64,000 nt of DNA from Candidatus Ideonella esbjergensis (GTDB lineage Bacteria > Pseudomonadota > Gammaproteobacteria > Burkholderiales > Burkholderiaceae_C), in assembly GCA_016710065.1 (NCBI GenBank), contig JADJLP010000004.1:1-64000 (forward strand). Direction: 5' to 3'. Every line of letters starts with the position of its first letter. Positions within the stretch are counted from its first letter, which is position 1. Of this stretch, positions 1 through 7,783 are shown in pieces. The position numbers and the translations under genes are program-made. A model generated the notes under the pieces. It saw nothing but the letters and a program-made list of their open reading frames with translations, was not told the origin of the DNA and searched no databases.

Positions 1-2
1 AC

Positions 3-155
3 ACCGAGGTGGCGCGCCAGATCCATGCGCTGCACGGCCTGAGCGAGCTGGAGGTGACCAACGAGGTGTTCGAATCCGAAGCCTCGGTGGTCTTCACCCA
101 GGCCGAAAATCGCTTGCACACCATCAAGGCCGTGCTGGTGGCCACGCTGTCGTGA
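3..155 (+). CDS. C-terminal fragment of an unidentified protein (5' end outside the window)
   Basis: An open frame enters from the left edge and ends at TGA 153-155, giving about 50 C-terminal residues that end in KAVLVATLS. The stop lies 10 bases before the carbamate kinase start, so the two genes are probably co-transcribed. I do not recognise the fragment. It has no signature motif and the domain lies outside the window. Confidence 0.6.
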   Translation, partial: TEVARQIHALHGLSELEVTNEVFESEASVVFTQAENRLHTIKAVLVATLS

Positions 156-165
156 GGGTGCGGGC

Positions 166-1092
166 ATGAGGCTGATCGTGGCCCTTGGGGGCAATGCGCT
201 GCTGCGGCGCGGCCAGTTGCTCAGCGCCGACAACCAGCTCGCCGCCATCCGCCGTGCGGCCACTCAACTGGCGCGCGTGGCCGAGGGGCACGAACTCGTG
301 ATCACCCACGGCAACGGGCCCCAAGTGGGCCTGCTGGCCTTGCAGGCCGCCGCCTACGCGGGTGTGCCGCCCTATCCGTTGGACGTGCTGGGGGCCGAGA
401 CCGAGGGCATGATCGGCTACCTGCTGGAGCAGGAACTGGCCAACCTGCTGCCCGCCAGCCGCAGCGTGGCCACCTTGCTGAGCCGCGTGGAAGTGGATCT
501 GCACGACCCCGCGTTCGACCACCCCACCAAGCCCATCGGCCCGGTCTTTGCGGCGGCCCAGGCCGGCGCACTGGCCGCCGAGCATGGCTGGGTGTTCGGG
601 CCCGATGGCGACGGCCGGCGGCGCCTGGTGGCCTCACCCCGCCCCATGCGGGTGACAGGGCTGGCGCCGCTGCAATGGCTGCTGGCACAAGGGGCGGTGG
701 TGATCGCGGCCGGCGGCGGCGGCATCCCGGTGGCGCGCTCGGCCGACGGGCGCAGCCTGCACGGCGTGGAGGCGGTGATTGACAAGGATCTGTGCAGCAG
801 CCTGCTGGCGCGCGATTTGGCGGCCGATGCCTTGATCATCGCAACCGATGTGAGCAGCGTGAGCCTGGACTGGGGCCTGCCCACCCAGCGCGCCTTGCGC
901 CAGGTGACCCCCCAGGCCCTGTCCGGCCTGGCGTTTGCCGCCGGCACCATGGGCCCCAAGGTGGAGGCCGCCTGCGAGTTCGCGCTGGCCACCGGCCGGC
1001 GCGCGGTGATTGGCTCGCTGGACGAGATCGAGGCCATGCTGGCCGGCCAGGCCGGCACCGAGGTGTGCGTGGCCAACTTCAGCGCCCCCTGA
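166..1092 (+). CDS. arcC: Carbamate kinase
   Basis: Predicted cytoplasmic enzyme that interconverts carbamoyl phosphate + ADP and carbamate + ATP, the last step of the arginine deiminase or allantoin/oxalurate routes. The 308-residue length is normal for the amino-acid-kinase fold family. Visible signatures are ALGGNALLRRG near residues 6-16, HGNGPQVG at 48-55, a glycine-rich AAGGGGIPV near 181-189 and the carbamate-kinase VIDKDLCSSLLA near 205-216. The start ATG is 10 bases after the stop of the preceding frame. No arcA or arcB is present in the window, so the substrate pathway cannot be decided here. Identification is firm; the physiological role is inferred. Confidence 0.93.
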   Translation: MRLIVALGGNALLRRGQLLSADNQLAAIRRAATQLARVAEGHELVITHGNGPQVGLLALQAAAYAGVPPYPLDVLGAETEGMIGYLLEQELANLLPASRSVATLLSRVEVDLHDPAFDHPTKPIGPVFAAAQAGALAAEHGWVFGPDGDGRRRLVASPRPMRVTGLAPLQWLLAQGAVVIAAGGGGIPVARSADGRSLHGVEAVIDKDLCSSLLARDLAADALIIATDVSSVSLDWGLPTQRALRQVTPQALSGLAFAAGTMGPKVEAACEFALATGRRAVIGSLDEIEAMLAGQAGTEVCVANFSAP

Positions 1093-1112
1093 GGGTGGTG
1101 TGCGGTCCAAAC

Positions 1113-1126
1113 GTTCGCCAACGAAC
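1113..1126. promoter_or_regulatory. Recurrent 5-4-5 palindrome (GTTCG-CCAA-CGAAC), candidate Crp/Fnr-type operator
   Basis: Perfect inverted repeat followed by AGAC, as in other copies of the family in this window. It lies about 80 bases upstream of the small gene interrupted by the insertion sequence. No clear hexamer is seen at the spacing used by the best copies. Confidence 0.5.
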
Positions 1127-1206
1127 AGACCGCCAGCCAGCCAGCCCCCAGGCTCGTGGTTTTGGAGGTCACACATGCCCACCACCCACTTGAGGTGCCT
1201 GCCGCG

Positions 1207-1564
1207 ATGAACACCAGCATTCACGAGCATTCAACCGCGCAGCGCCCCCTGGCTGCCTGCATGCCCGACCCCGCATGGTGGGGTGAGAGGCCGCAAGGCG
1301 AGGCCTTGAACGGCTGCGCCAGTGGCCGGGCCTTCAGTGCCTTGCACATGGCTTTTCGGGCCAGTGGCGGCATGGTGCGCAGTGAAGACCTGGCGCGCCT
1401 GCTGGCCGACTACCACCTGGATGAGGAACAAGCCCCGCTCGGTGATTGGTTGCACTCGGGTGTGCTGTTCGCCGTGCCTTGGCAGCGGAGATGGTGGCTG
1501 CCCATGTTCCAGGTGGATCTGACCGACCTGCGCTGCCGCTACGACGCCCGCCAGGTGCGGCTAG
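1207..1564 (+). pseudogene. 5' part of a small hypothetical gene interrupted by an IS1380-family element
   Basis: The coding frame starting at ATG 1207 reads into the left end of the insertion sequence and hits a stop at 1588-1590. Removing the element and one copy of the 4-bp duplication joins codons ...CAG GTG CGG CTA to GAG CTG CCC... at 3194, and the frame continues to TGA 3345. The intact gene would encode roughly 168 residues. The N-terminal part is Ala/His-rich with a block RAFSALHMAFRASGG. The downstream ~45 residues, with a W-x(n)-L-x(n)-NLPAVLNAARADRF pattern, vaguely recall the toxin-binding tail of MbcA/ParS antitoxins. That resemblance is weak and I assign no function. Confidence 0.75.
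1561..1564. repeat. Left copy of the 4-bp target-site duplication (CTAG)
   Basis: CTAG directly abuts the left terminal inverted repeat of the insertion sequence and is repeated at 3190-3193 after the right end. A 4-bp duplication is the usual size for the IS1380 family. Confidence 0.9.
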
Positions 1565-3189
1565 CCCGGATATTTCACCTACCCCCGTAGAAGCGAGGAC
1601 GGCATTGCCCTTTGGATGCCCGTTGATCGAGGTATCGAATCTTGATGAACGAGCGGGCAATGCCGAATCCAAACTGTACCGAAGAAGTGGACGTGGGGAT
1701 GATCGAGTTCGCCCGCCTGGGCCGACGCGTGGTGGAGGGCCGCTTCGACGGCGGCAGCATGAGCAGCGACGCTGGCGTGCTGCTGCTCGGCGCCGTTGAT
1801 CGCAAGCTCGGGCTGATGGACGCAGCCGCACGCTGCATCGCCGATCCGCGCAGCCCGCTGCTGATCAAGCACGGCGTGCGCAGCATGCTGCGCCAGCGCG
1901 TGTACGGTCTGGCGCTGGGCTGGGAGGACTTGAACGACCACGGCGCGCTGCGCCAGGACGTGGCGATGCAGACGGCCGTCGGCGTGGACTTGGAGATGGC
2001 CAGCGCACCCACGCTGTGCCGGCTGGAGAAGTGGGCCGACCGCGCCACGGCGTGGCGCTTGCACCAGGTGCTGGTCGATCAGTTCATCGCCAGCTTCAAG
2101 GTCGCCCCCGAGGAATTGGTGCTGGACTTCGACGCCACCGACAACCCGCTGCACGGCCAGCAGGAGGGCCGCTTCTTCCACGGCTACTACGACAGCTACT
2201 GCTACTTGCCGCTGTACGTGTTCTGCGGCCAGCAACTGCTGTGCGCCTACCTGCGCCCGAGCCGCATCGACGGTGCCAAGCACGCGGCGGCCATCCTCAA
2301 GCTGCTGGTGCGTCGGTTGCGTCAGGAATGGCCCAATGTTCGAATCATCTTCCGAGGCGACTCGGGCTTTTGCCGCCAGCGCATCATCAACTGGTGCGAG
2401 CGCGCTGGCGTGCACTACATCGTCGGCCTGGCGCGCAACGCCCGGCTGGAAGCCCAGGTCGAGTACGCGCAGCTGGCGATGCAGCAGCTCTACGAGCAGA
2501 CCGGGCACAAACAACGCCTGGTGGGCGAGTTCAGCTACGCCGCACAGAGTTGGCCGCACGAGCGGCGCGTCATCACGCGGCTGGAGTGGGGCGAGCTCGG
2601 CTGCAACCCGCGCTTCATCGTCACCAACCTCGACGGGGGTGCCCAAACGCTGTACGACGCGCTGTACTGCCAGCGCGGCGAAGCCGAGAACCGCATCAAG
2701 GAGGCGCAGGTCGGCTTGTTCGCCACGCGCACGAGTTGCCACGTGATGCGCTCGAACCAGTTGCGCATGCTGCTGGCCGCGCTGGGCTATGTGCTCATCG
2801 AGAGGCTGCGCGCACTGGCCTTGCAGGGCACAGCGCTGGCGTCGGCCCAGGTCGACACCCTGCGCATCAAGCTGCTCAAGGTCGCAGCGGTGATCACCCG
2901 CAACACCCGGCGCATCCGCCTGTACCTGGCCTCGCACTGGCCCAGCGCGGACATCTTCGCCCACGCCATGCGCCAACTGCGCTCACCCTGAACTTCATCC
3001 AGCGCCTGGCCCGCGCGACGACACAAAAATGGTCCGCAACCCAAGCCGGGGTGGGGGCAATTGCCAGCCAATCAGCCCCACTGCACCTCGCGCGCCATCC
3101 AATGCCTTCGCGTGGCACTTATTGAGCGCTCCTGCGGCTCGCGAATGACCCTTCAGCTCAACCAGTGGTCGTTGCGTGAAATATGCGGG
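1565..3189 (+). mobile_element. Complete IS1380-family insertion sequence, 1,625 bp
   Basis: The element is bounded by 14-bp terminal inverted repeats that match at 13 of 14 positions (CCCGGATATTTCAC at the left, the complement of CCCGCATATTTCAC at the right) and flanked by a CTAG direct repeat. It carries one transposase gene on the plus strand, followed by about 200 bases of non-coding right end. Intact ends, an intact transposase and an exactly repairable target gene all suggest a recent insertion. Confidence 0.95.
1645..2991 (+). CDS. IS1380-family DDE transposase
   Basis: About 448 residues, full length for the family. It cuts and rejoins the element's ends through a DDE active site. 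The first Asp is in LDFDATD (about residues 160-166), the second in FRGDSGF (about 236-242), and the Glu in GEAENRIKEAQ (about 345-355), followed by the family's Tyr/Leu-rich C-terminal helices. ATG 1645 is preferred over the in-frame TTG immediately before it; ATG 1660 is possible. There are no frameshifts or internal stops, so the enzyme is probably functional. Confidence 0.95.
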   Translation: MNERAMPNPNCTEEVDVGMIEFARLGRRVVEGRFDGGSMSSDAGVLLLGAVDRKLGLMDAAARCIADPRSPLLIKHGVRSMLRQRVYGLALGWEDLNDHGALRQDVAMQTAVGVDLEMASAPTLCRLEKWADRATAWRLHQVLVDQFIASFKVAPEELVLDFDATDNPLHGQQEGRFFHGYYDSYCYLPLYVFCGQQLLCAYLRPSRIDGAKHAAAILKLLVRRLRQEWPNVRIIFRGDSGFCRQRIINWCERAGVHYIVGLARNARLEAQVEYAQLAMQQLYEQTGHKQRLVGEFSYAAQSWPHERRVITRLEWGELGCNPRFIVTNLDGGAQTLYDALYCQRGEAENRIKEAQVGLFATRTSCHVMRSNQLRMLLAALGYVLIERLRALALQGTALASAQVDTLRIKLLKVAAVITRNTRRIRLYLASHWPSADIFAHAMRQLRSP

Positions 3190-3193
3190 CTAG
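3190..3193. repeat. Right copy of the 4-bp target-site duplication (CTAG)
   Basis: Directly follows the right terminal inverted repeat and duplicates 1561-1564. Confidence 0.9.
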
Positions 3194-3345
3194 AGCTGCC
3201 CGCTGAGCTGGACGCCTGGCAGGTGGCGGCCTGGTTCGCGCGCCCCAACGGCTGGCTCAACGATGCCCGGCCAGTGGACCAATTGGCGCGCAACCTGCCT
3301 GCGGTGCTGAACGCGGCGCGGGCCGACCGCTTCGTGGCGGGCTGA
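3194..3345 (+). pseudogene. 3' part of the small gene interrupted by the IS1380-family element
   Basis: Continues the frame begun at 1207 when the element and one CTAG are removed. It encodes about 50 residues ending NAARADRFVAG with TGA at 3343-3345. In its present position it has no start codon of its own in host sequence. It could be read only as a fusion from within the right end of the element. Confidence 0.75.
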
Positions 3346-3364
3346 GGTGCGCGCGCCTGGCCAT

Positions 3365-3378
3365 GTGTGCCAACGCAC
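3365..3378. promoter_or_regulatory. Recurrent 5-4-5 palindrome (GTGTG-CCAA-CGCAC), candidate operator
   Basis: One mismatch to the window-wide GTGCG-N4-CGCAC pattern. A GTTAGC hexamer begins 27.5 bases from its centre, the same spacing as in the best copies. It lies upstream of the diguanylate cyclase gene. Confidence 0.5.
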
Positions 3379-3430
3379 GGACCAAGCGCTGCCGCGCCGT
3401 TAGCCTTCACGCAGTCAAGGACATTTGCCC

Positions 3431-4345
3431 ATGGACATGCACAGACGCCCCATTGCCAGCCCCCACCCCAGAGTGCCCGCCGTGAAGCCCGCCGACGTGG
3501 CCATGTCGGACTGGGGCGAGTTGCTGACCGCGGTCACCCAACGCCTGGACCAGACGGCGAACGACGCTTCGCTGCCGGCCGAATCCCGGCTGGGCGTGCT
3601 GGATTGCGTGGCTGCGCTGGGCCAGTTGCAGCATGCCGCGCAGCTGGAGTTTGAGCGCTGTTCCCGCCTGGAACTGGAAGCCGAGTTCACCCGTGCCGCC
3701 TTGCAGCTGGCACAGGCCGACCTGGCCGGCACGCGTGCTGGCGAGGCGCGTGCCAACCATGTGGCCAGGCACGATGGCCTGACCGCGCTGCTCAACCGCC
3801 AGGCGTTTCGCGCCCGGATGGACCAGGTGCTGGCCCACCAGGCCGCCACCGGCCCTGGCATCGCCGTGATGTACCTGGACCTGGACGGCTTCAAGTCTGT
3901 CAACGATCAGCATGGACACGAAGTGGGCGACCAGTTGCTGTGCATCGTGGCCGAGCGCCTGCGCCGCGCCGTGCGCGCCGACGACATCTGGGGCAGGGTG
4001 GGTGGCGACGAATTTGCTTGCCTGTTCACCCAGGTGGGTGGCCGCCAGCAACTGGGCTTGCTGGCCCGCAAGCTGATGGCTGCCGTGGCGGCGCCACTCA
4101 AACTCGGGCCGCTGCGTCTGGCCATACAGCCCAGCATTGGCATTGCCATGGGCCTGCGCGACGCGCACAGCACCACGGCCTTGCTGGCCTGTGCCGATGC
4201 CGCCATGTACCGCGCCAAGCGCACGCATGTGGGTTTCGCCTTCTACGAATCGGGCGCCGATGGCGCGGCACCGAACGGTGCGGAAGCCTGGTCTGGCGTT
4301 GTGGCAGCAGGACACCAACGGGCCAGCCACGCCGACCAGCGCTGA
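3431..4345 (+). CDS. GGDEF-domain diguanylate cyclase
   Basis: Predicted soluble enzyme making cyclic di-GMP from two GTP. The N-terminal ~110 residues are helical with a likely coiled coil and no recognised sensor domain. The GGDEF domain begins near DGLTALLNR and holds an intact VGGDEF active site near residues 190-195. An RADD inhibitory I-site lies five residues upstream, so product inhibition is expected. There are no transmembrane segments. ATG 3431 is chosen because AAGGA lies 9 bases upstream. The last ~100 bases overlap the convergent gene at 4243-4638. A copy of the recurrent palindrome upstream suggests membership of the local regulon. Confidence 0.9.
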   Translation: MDMHRRPIASPHPRVPAVKPADVAMSDWGELLTAVTQRLDQTANDASLPAESRLGVLDCVAALGQLQHAAQLEFERCSRLELEAEFTRAALQLAQADLAGTRAGEARANHVARHDGLTALLNRQAFRARMDQVLAHQAATGPGIAVMYLDLDGFKSVNDQHGHEVGDQLLCIVAERLRRAVRADDIWGRVGGDEFACLFTQVGGRQQLGLLARKLMAAVAAPLKLGPLRLAIQPSIGIAMGLRDAHSTTALLACADAAMYRAKRTHVGFAFYESGADGAAPNGAEAWSGVVAAGHQRASHADQR

Positions 4346-4638
4346 TCTTTCGCCACGGCGGCCAGCACGCTGCCCAGCACCGGCAGCAAGCCGGGCAGCA
4401 ACGCAGCCACCCATGGCGACACCGTGCCAGCACGGCGCCAGGGCCGCAGCCACACCAGCAACGCGCCCACTGCCGCCGCAGCCAGCACGGCGGCCGTGGG
4501 GTGTTGGCGGGTCAGGCCTTGCAACAGCGCTGAGAGTTCGTCGGGCGCGCGCGCTCGCTCGTGCAGCGCCAGGCGCAGCCGCTCGCGCGACAGGGCCAGG
4601 CGCTGTGCGGGTGTCAAAGCGGGGGTCAGTGGGCTCAT
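4243..4638 (-). CDS. YqjK-like small hydrophobic protein, last gene of a yqjD-type operon
   Basis: 131 residues: a basic, Arg/Leu-rich N-terminal helix (about 10-45) followed by Ala/Leu-rich probable membrane segments near 48-62 and 72-95. Its ATG overlaps the TGA of the upstream gene (ATGA type), so the two are translationally coupled. The order DUF883 protein, two-TM protein, basic one-to-two-TM protein matches the enterobacterial yqjD-yqjE-yqjK arrangement; sequence similarity to YqjK is only by layout. The 3' end overlaps the convergent GGDEF gene by 103 bases. A shorter true product cannot be excluded. Confidence 0.6.
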   Translation of the reverse strand: MSPLTPALTPAQRLALSRERLRLALHERARAPDELSALLQGLTRQHPTAAVLAAAAVGALLVWLRPWRRAGTVSPWVAALLPGLLPVLGSVLAAVAKDQRWSAWLARWCPAATTPDQASAPFGAAPSAPDS

Positions 4639-5021
4639 GGTGCATGGGTTTCACGCAGCAGCGTCAGATCGGCTTGCAGTTGTTCCCGCAGGCCCGCAAA
4701 GCTGCGCTGGCGCTGGCCGTTGCGGGCCAGCGCCAGGCACAGCAGGCCCGGGCCCGCCGGCAGGCCCAGTGCCAGCCACCAGAGCCAGGGTGAGGGCTGC
4801 AGAGCGGCAGGCGTCACGGCCCACAGCAGCAGCGCCACACCGGCCACGCCCAGCGTGGCCACCGCGCAGCCTGCGGCCACGGCCTGCAACCAGGCCTGGC
4901 GTTGCCAATGGCATGCCGCCAGCGCCAGCTCATCGCCCGCCAAGCCGCCATAGGCCAGCGCATGCTCGGCCAGCCATTGCGGCCGGGTGGCCAGCAGGTA
5001 GAGCAGCGGGTGCGGGCGCAT
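4635..5021 (-). CDS. YqjE/phage-holin-like two-TM membrane protein
   Basis: 128 residues with two strong hydrophobic segments (about 47-68 and 79-98) in a short inner-membrane protein. It is followed by a polar C-terminal tail rich in Arg, Gln and Leu. It lies 25 bases after the DUF883 gene and overlaps the next gene by 4 bases, forming an operon of four or five genes read leftward. By position it corresponds to YqjE, often annotated as phage holin family. No phage genes are nearby, so a lysis role is unlikely. Confidence 0.7.
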   Translation of the reverse strand: MRPHPLLYLLATRPQWLAEHALAYGGLAGDELALAACHWQRQAWLQAVAAGCAVATLGVAGVALLLWAVTPAALQPSPWLWWLALGLPAGPGLLCLALARNGQRQRSFAGLREQLQADLTLLRETHAP

Positions 5022-5046
5022 GGCGGGCGGTGTGCAGCGGTGGGCC

Positions 5047-5328
5047 TCAGTGCCCGTTGCGCGAGCGTGTCACCAGGCTAACCAGCGCCATCAGCGCAGC
5101 ACCGGTGGCGGCGGCCATCAGCATGGCCTTGACGGGTTCCTGGCGGATGTAGCCCACCGTCTGCTTGGAGGCCTGCTGGGCGCCGTCGCGCAACTGGCGC
5201 GAACCGCCGCGCACGGCGTCCATGCCGTCGTGGGCCAGGCTGCTGATCTGGTGGCTGGCGCGCTCCAGCATCGGTCCGGCGCCATCAACGGCTGAGGTGA
5301 TGGCTTCGTGGGTCTTGGCTGTGGTCAT
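5047..5328 (-). CDS. DUF883/ElaB-YqjD family membrane-anchored protein
   Basis: 93 residues. The amphipathic helical N-terminal region with GAGPMLERASHQ is followed by a C-terminal transmembrane helix (about 68-86) and a basic tail RSRNGH. This is the layout of ElaB/YqjD proteins, which are inner-membrane, ribosome-associated and induced in stationary phase in E. coli. The chosen ATG (5328) has AAGGAA a few bases upstream; the longer open frame lacks support. It follows the YXWGXW gene by 40 bases and is probably co-transcribed with it. Confidence 0.85.
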   Translation of the reverse strand: MTTAKTHEAITSAVDGAGPMLERASHQISSLAHDGMDAVRGGSRQLRDGAQQASKQTVGYIRQEPVKAMLMAAATGAALMALVSLVTRSRNGH

Positions 5329-5368
5329 GTGCTTCCTTGGGTGAATGAAGAGTACGGGTCTTGCGGGT

Positions 5369-6157
5369 TCAACGCTCGGTGTGCTGGCGGTTCTTGCCTT
5401 GGTCGCCTTGGCCTTCGTTCGGCCGCTGGCGCTGCTGGGTCGGCCGCGCGCGCTCGGCCCCCGGGGCTTCAAACCCCGAGGGTTGGCGCGTGGCGGCGAT
5501 CTGCGGTGCGCCGTGGTTCACCGTGGCGCGTTGCACCGGCATGGTCAGGGCCGAGCGCTCGTGGTCGGCCTGCCTGGGCGTGGGCTCGGTGCGGGGGTTG
5601 GACAGCCACTGCCGCTGCGTGGGCGTGGGCAGCAAGGCGCGTGCGCCATCGGGGCCACCGTTGACGCCGCTGCGGTTGTTGCGCACGGGCGTGGGCAAGC
5701 GAGCGCGGTAGCTGCTGTGGTTGTCGCCGCCACGGCCCAGGTTGTTGGCGATCAGGTTGTAGCGCAGGCGGCCACCTTCCCAGCGCCCGCCCTGGTAGCC
5801 CACGCCGGTGTAGCCATAGCCGTAGTTCAGGCCGCCATAAAAGCCGACGCGGGTGGCCCAGTAACCCACGCTCCAGACATAGCCCAGGTTGTTGTAGGCC
5901 CAGTAGCCGGGCGTCCACAGCAAGCCAGTCTCGGGTGGCTGCACCCAGGTGCCGGGCACCCAGTGGTAGTCGTTCTCCTCGGGGCTCCAGGCCCAGTAGC
6001 CAGGGGTCCACAGATAGCCTTCGCCGGGGATGGCTGGCTGGTCGTAGTAGGGCAGCGGCGGCGGGCCGATGCGAATGGACATCGATACCTGCGACCAGGC
6101 AGCGAACGGCGTGAGCAGGGCCAGGGCCAGCAGGGTGGGGGCGCAGCGCTTGAACAT
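5369..6157 (-). CDS. Secreted YXWGXW-repeat protein
   Basis: 262 residues with a clear Sec signal peptide (residues 1-23, ending AAWSQ). The mature part opens with four or five repeats of the YxWxPGYW type (for example YLWTPGYWAW, YHWVPGTWV, LLWTPGYWAY) over about residues 45-125. A Gly/Tyr-rich linker follows, then a basic, low-complexity tail with Arg, Gln and Pro. YXWGXW repeats are known in many proteobacterial exported proteins without a defined function. GAGG lies before ATG 6157. It is the first gene of the yqjD-like operon; a GTAGGACAG motif occurs about 60 bases upstream. Confidence 0.85.
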   Translation of the reverse strand: MFKRCAPTLLALALLTPFAAWSQVSMSIRIGPPPLPYYDQPAIPGEGYLWTPGYWAWSPEENDYHWVPGTWVQPPETGLLWTPGYWAYNNLGYVWSVGYWATRVGFYGGLNYGYGYTGVGYQGGRWEGGRLRYNLIANNLGRGGDNHSSYRARLPTPVRNNRSGVNGGPDGARALLPTPTQRQWLSNPRTEPTPRQADHERSALTMPVQRATVNHGAPQIAATRQPSGFEAPGAERARPTQQRQRPNEGQGDQGKNRQHTER

Positions 6158-6212
6158 GGTGGAACCTCGATTGGCGTGTGCAGCCACTGTGCCGCTGCGG
6201 CCGCGCTGCGTC

Positions 6213-6222
6213 TGTAGGACAG
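6213..6222. promoter_or_regulatory. TGTAGGACAG motif, single copy
   Basis: The same core, (C/T)GTAGGACAG, occurs as a facing pair at 8261-8270 and 8293-8302. Here it lies between the YXWGXW gene and the 3' end of the histidine kinase. It could be a binding site for the neighbouring NarL-type regulator; this is inference from repetition only. Confidence 0.4.
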
Positions 6223-6262
6223 CATCGCGGCGGTGCGGTGCTGGATGCCGCATCGCGCCGCA

Positions 6263-7072
6263 TCAGGCCCTGGGCTGTTCCCGCAGCGACAGTCGGATCA
6301 GCGTGCCCTGCTGCGGCGCCGACACCACCGCCAGCGTGCCGCCTTCGGCTTCCACGCGGTAGCGCATGCCCACCAGGCCGTAGGCCGAGCGTGGCGGCAC
6401 GCGGGTGTCGAAGCCCACGCCGTCGTCGCGCACGCTCAGGTCCACGCGGCCTTCATGGGCCGCCATGTGGATGTTCACGCTGCGGGCCTGGGCATGCTTG
6501 CTGATGTTGGTGATGGCTTCCTGCACCACGCGGTACGCCATCAGCTCGGCGCTGGCGGGCAGGCGCACGTCGCCCAGGTCGCAACGCACGGGCAGGCCGG
6601 AGCGCTCGCCGAACTCGCGTGCCAGGATCTCCAGCGTGGCCACCAGGCCCAGGTGGTTCAGCGCCGAGGGGTGCAGGTCTTCGACGATGCTGCGCTTGAG
6701 CGCGATCATGCTGTCCAGTGTGCTCACCAGATGGGCCAGGCGCTCCTGGGCTTCGGGGGCCGAGGCCCCCAGGCGCGTGCGGATGCGGGCCGCGTCCAGC
6801 TTGGCCGAGGTGAGCAGGGCGCCCAGCTCGTCATGCAGGTCGCGGGCCAGGCGCTGGCGCTCGTCCTCGCGGGCGGTTTGCAGGTGCTGGGCCAGCTCGG
6901 TGAGCTGTGCGGTGCGCTGGCGCACGGCCTGGTCCAGCCGCTGCTGATCGGCCCGTGCCTGGGCCTGCAACTGCTCGGCGCGTTGGTGCCGCAGGGCGCG
7001 GTTCAGCCGCCACAGCCAACCCACCAGCCCTGCGCTGGCGGCGCCCAGAAGCAACAGTGGCCAAATCGTCAT
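6263..7072 (-). CDS. NarX-type histidine kinase (HisKA_3)
   Basis: 269 residues. One N-terminal membrane helix (about 4-22) is followed by a coiled coil (30-70). The HisKA_3 dimerisation segment contains RDLHDELG with phospho-acceptor His80. The C-terminal HATPase_c domain has an N box QEAITNISKHA and a G1 box DDGVGFD. No periplasmic sensor domain is present, so the stimulus is probably sensed in the membrane or cytoplasm, or through a partner. It is divergent from the NarL-type regulator gene, 62 bases away, which is its evident partner. Confidence 0.9.
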   Translation of the reverse strand: MTIWPLLLLGAASAGLVGWLWRLNRALRHQRAEQLQAQARADQQRLDQAVRQRTAQLTELAQHLQTAREDERQRLARDLHDELGALLTSAKLDAARIRTRLGASAPEAQERLAHLVSTLDSMIALKRSIVEDLHPSALNHLGLVATLEILAREFGERSGLPVRCDLGDVRLPASAELMAYRVVQEAITNISKHAQARSVNIHMAAHEGRVDLSVRDDGVGFDTRVPPRSAYGLVGMRYRVEAEGGTLAVVSAPQQGTLIRLSLREQPRA

Positions 7073-7134
7073 CGCACAGCCCCCATCGCGGCTCGCAAGA
7101 TGGGATGATGGCCACGGAAGGGCACCCCAGCACC

Positions 7135-7767
7135 ATGATCCGCATCGCCATCGTTGACGACCACCCGCTGGTGCGGGCCGGGCTGCGGCAGTTCTTTGCC
7201 GACCAGGCTGATTTCACGGTGGTGGCCGAGGCTGCCAATGGCCGCGAAGCGCTGGAGATCGTGCGCCAGGGCCAGGTGGACGTGGTGCTGATGGACATCG
7301 CCATGCCCGGCCAGAGCGGGGTGGACGCGCTGGCCGCCATCCAGGCCCGTGTGCCGTCGCTGCCGGTGCTGATCCTCAGCGGCTTTCCCGAAGAGCACTA
7401 TGCCACCACGCTGCTGCGCCAGGGTGCGGCCGGCTACCTGAACAAGGATTGCGACCCCGAGGAAATCGTCAAGGCCATACGCACCGTGGCCAAGGGCCGC
7501 AAGTACATCAGCGCCGCCGTGGCCGAGGGTCTGGCGGCGGGCTTGCAGAGAGGCGGCGAGCGGCCCGCGCACGAGTTGCTGTCCAAGCGCGAGCTGCAGG
7601 TCTTCCTGCGCCTGGCCGGTGGCGAGACCGTGGGCCACCTGGCCGAGAGCCTGTCGCTTAGCGTCAAGACCATCAGCACCCACCGCACACGGGTCATGGA
7701 GAAGATGGGCCTGACCTCCAACAGCGACCTCACGCACTACGCCTTGCGCCACGGGCTGATCCTGTAG
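7135..7767 (+). CDS. NarL/LuxR-family response regulator
   Basis: 210 residues. The receiver domain has the acidic pair DD8-9, phospho-acceptor Asp54 in VLMDIAMPG, and a conserved Lys in LNKDCD. The C-terminal LuxR-type helix-turn-helix (LSKRELQVFLRL ... LSLSVKTISTHRTRVMEKMGL) lies at about residues 145-205. ATG 7135 is chosen; an in-frame ATG eight codons upstream is possible. It is divergently paired with the HisKA_3 kinase. It likely controls nearby envelope genes; the repeated GTAGGACAG motif is a candidate target. Confidence 0.92.
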   Translation: MIRIAIVDDHPLVRAGLRQFFADQADFTVVAEAANGREALEIVRQGQVDVVLMDIAMPGQSGVDALAAIQARVPSLPVLILSGFPEEHYATTLLRQGAAGYLNKDCDPEEIVKAIRTVAKGRKYISAAVAEGLAAGLQRGGERPAHELLSKRELQVFLRLAGGETVGHLAESLSLSVKTISTHRTRVMEKMGLTSNSDLTHYALRHGLIL

Positions 7768-7783
7768 CGCCTGCCGCGGCGCG

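Noticed and set aside
1579..2976. 465-codon minus-strand frame antisense to the transposase
   Set aside because: A shadow frame rich in Ala/Gln/His with no recognisable domain; the plus-strand frame has an intact DDE triad.
4635..5021. Phage lysis gene (holin)
   Set aside because: The two-TM protein sits in a yqjD-like operon and no endolysin, terminase or structural phage gene is present; the holin label would be only a family name.
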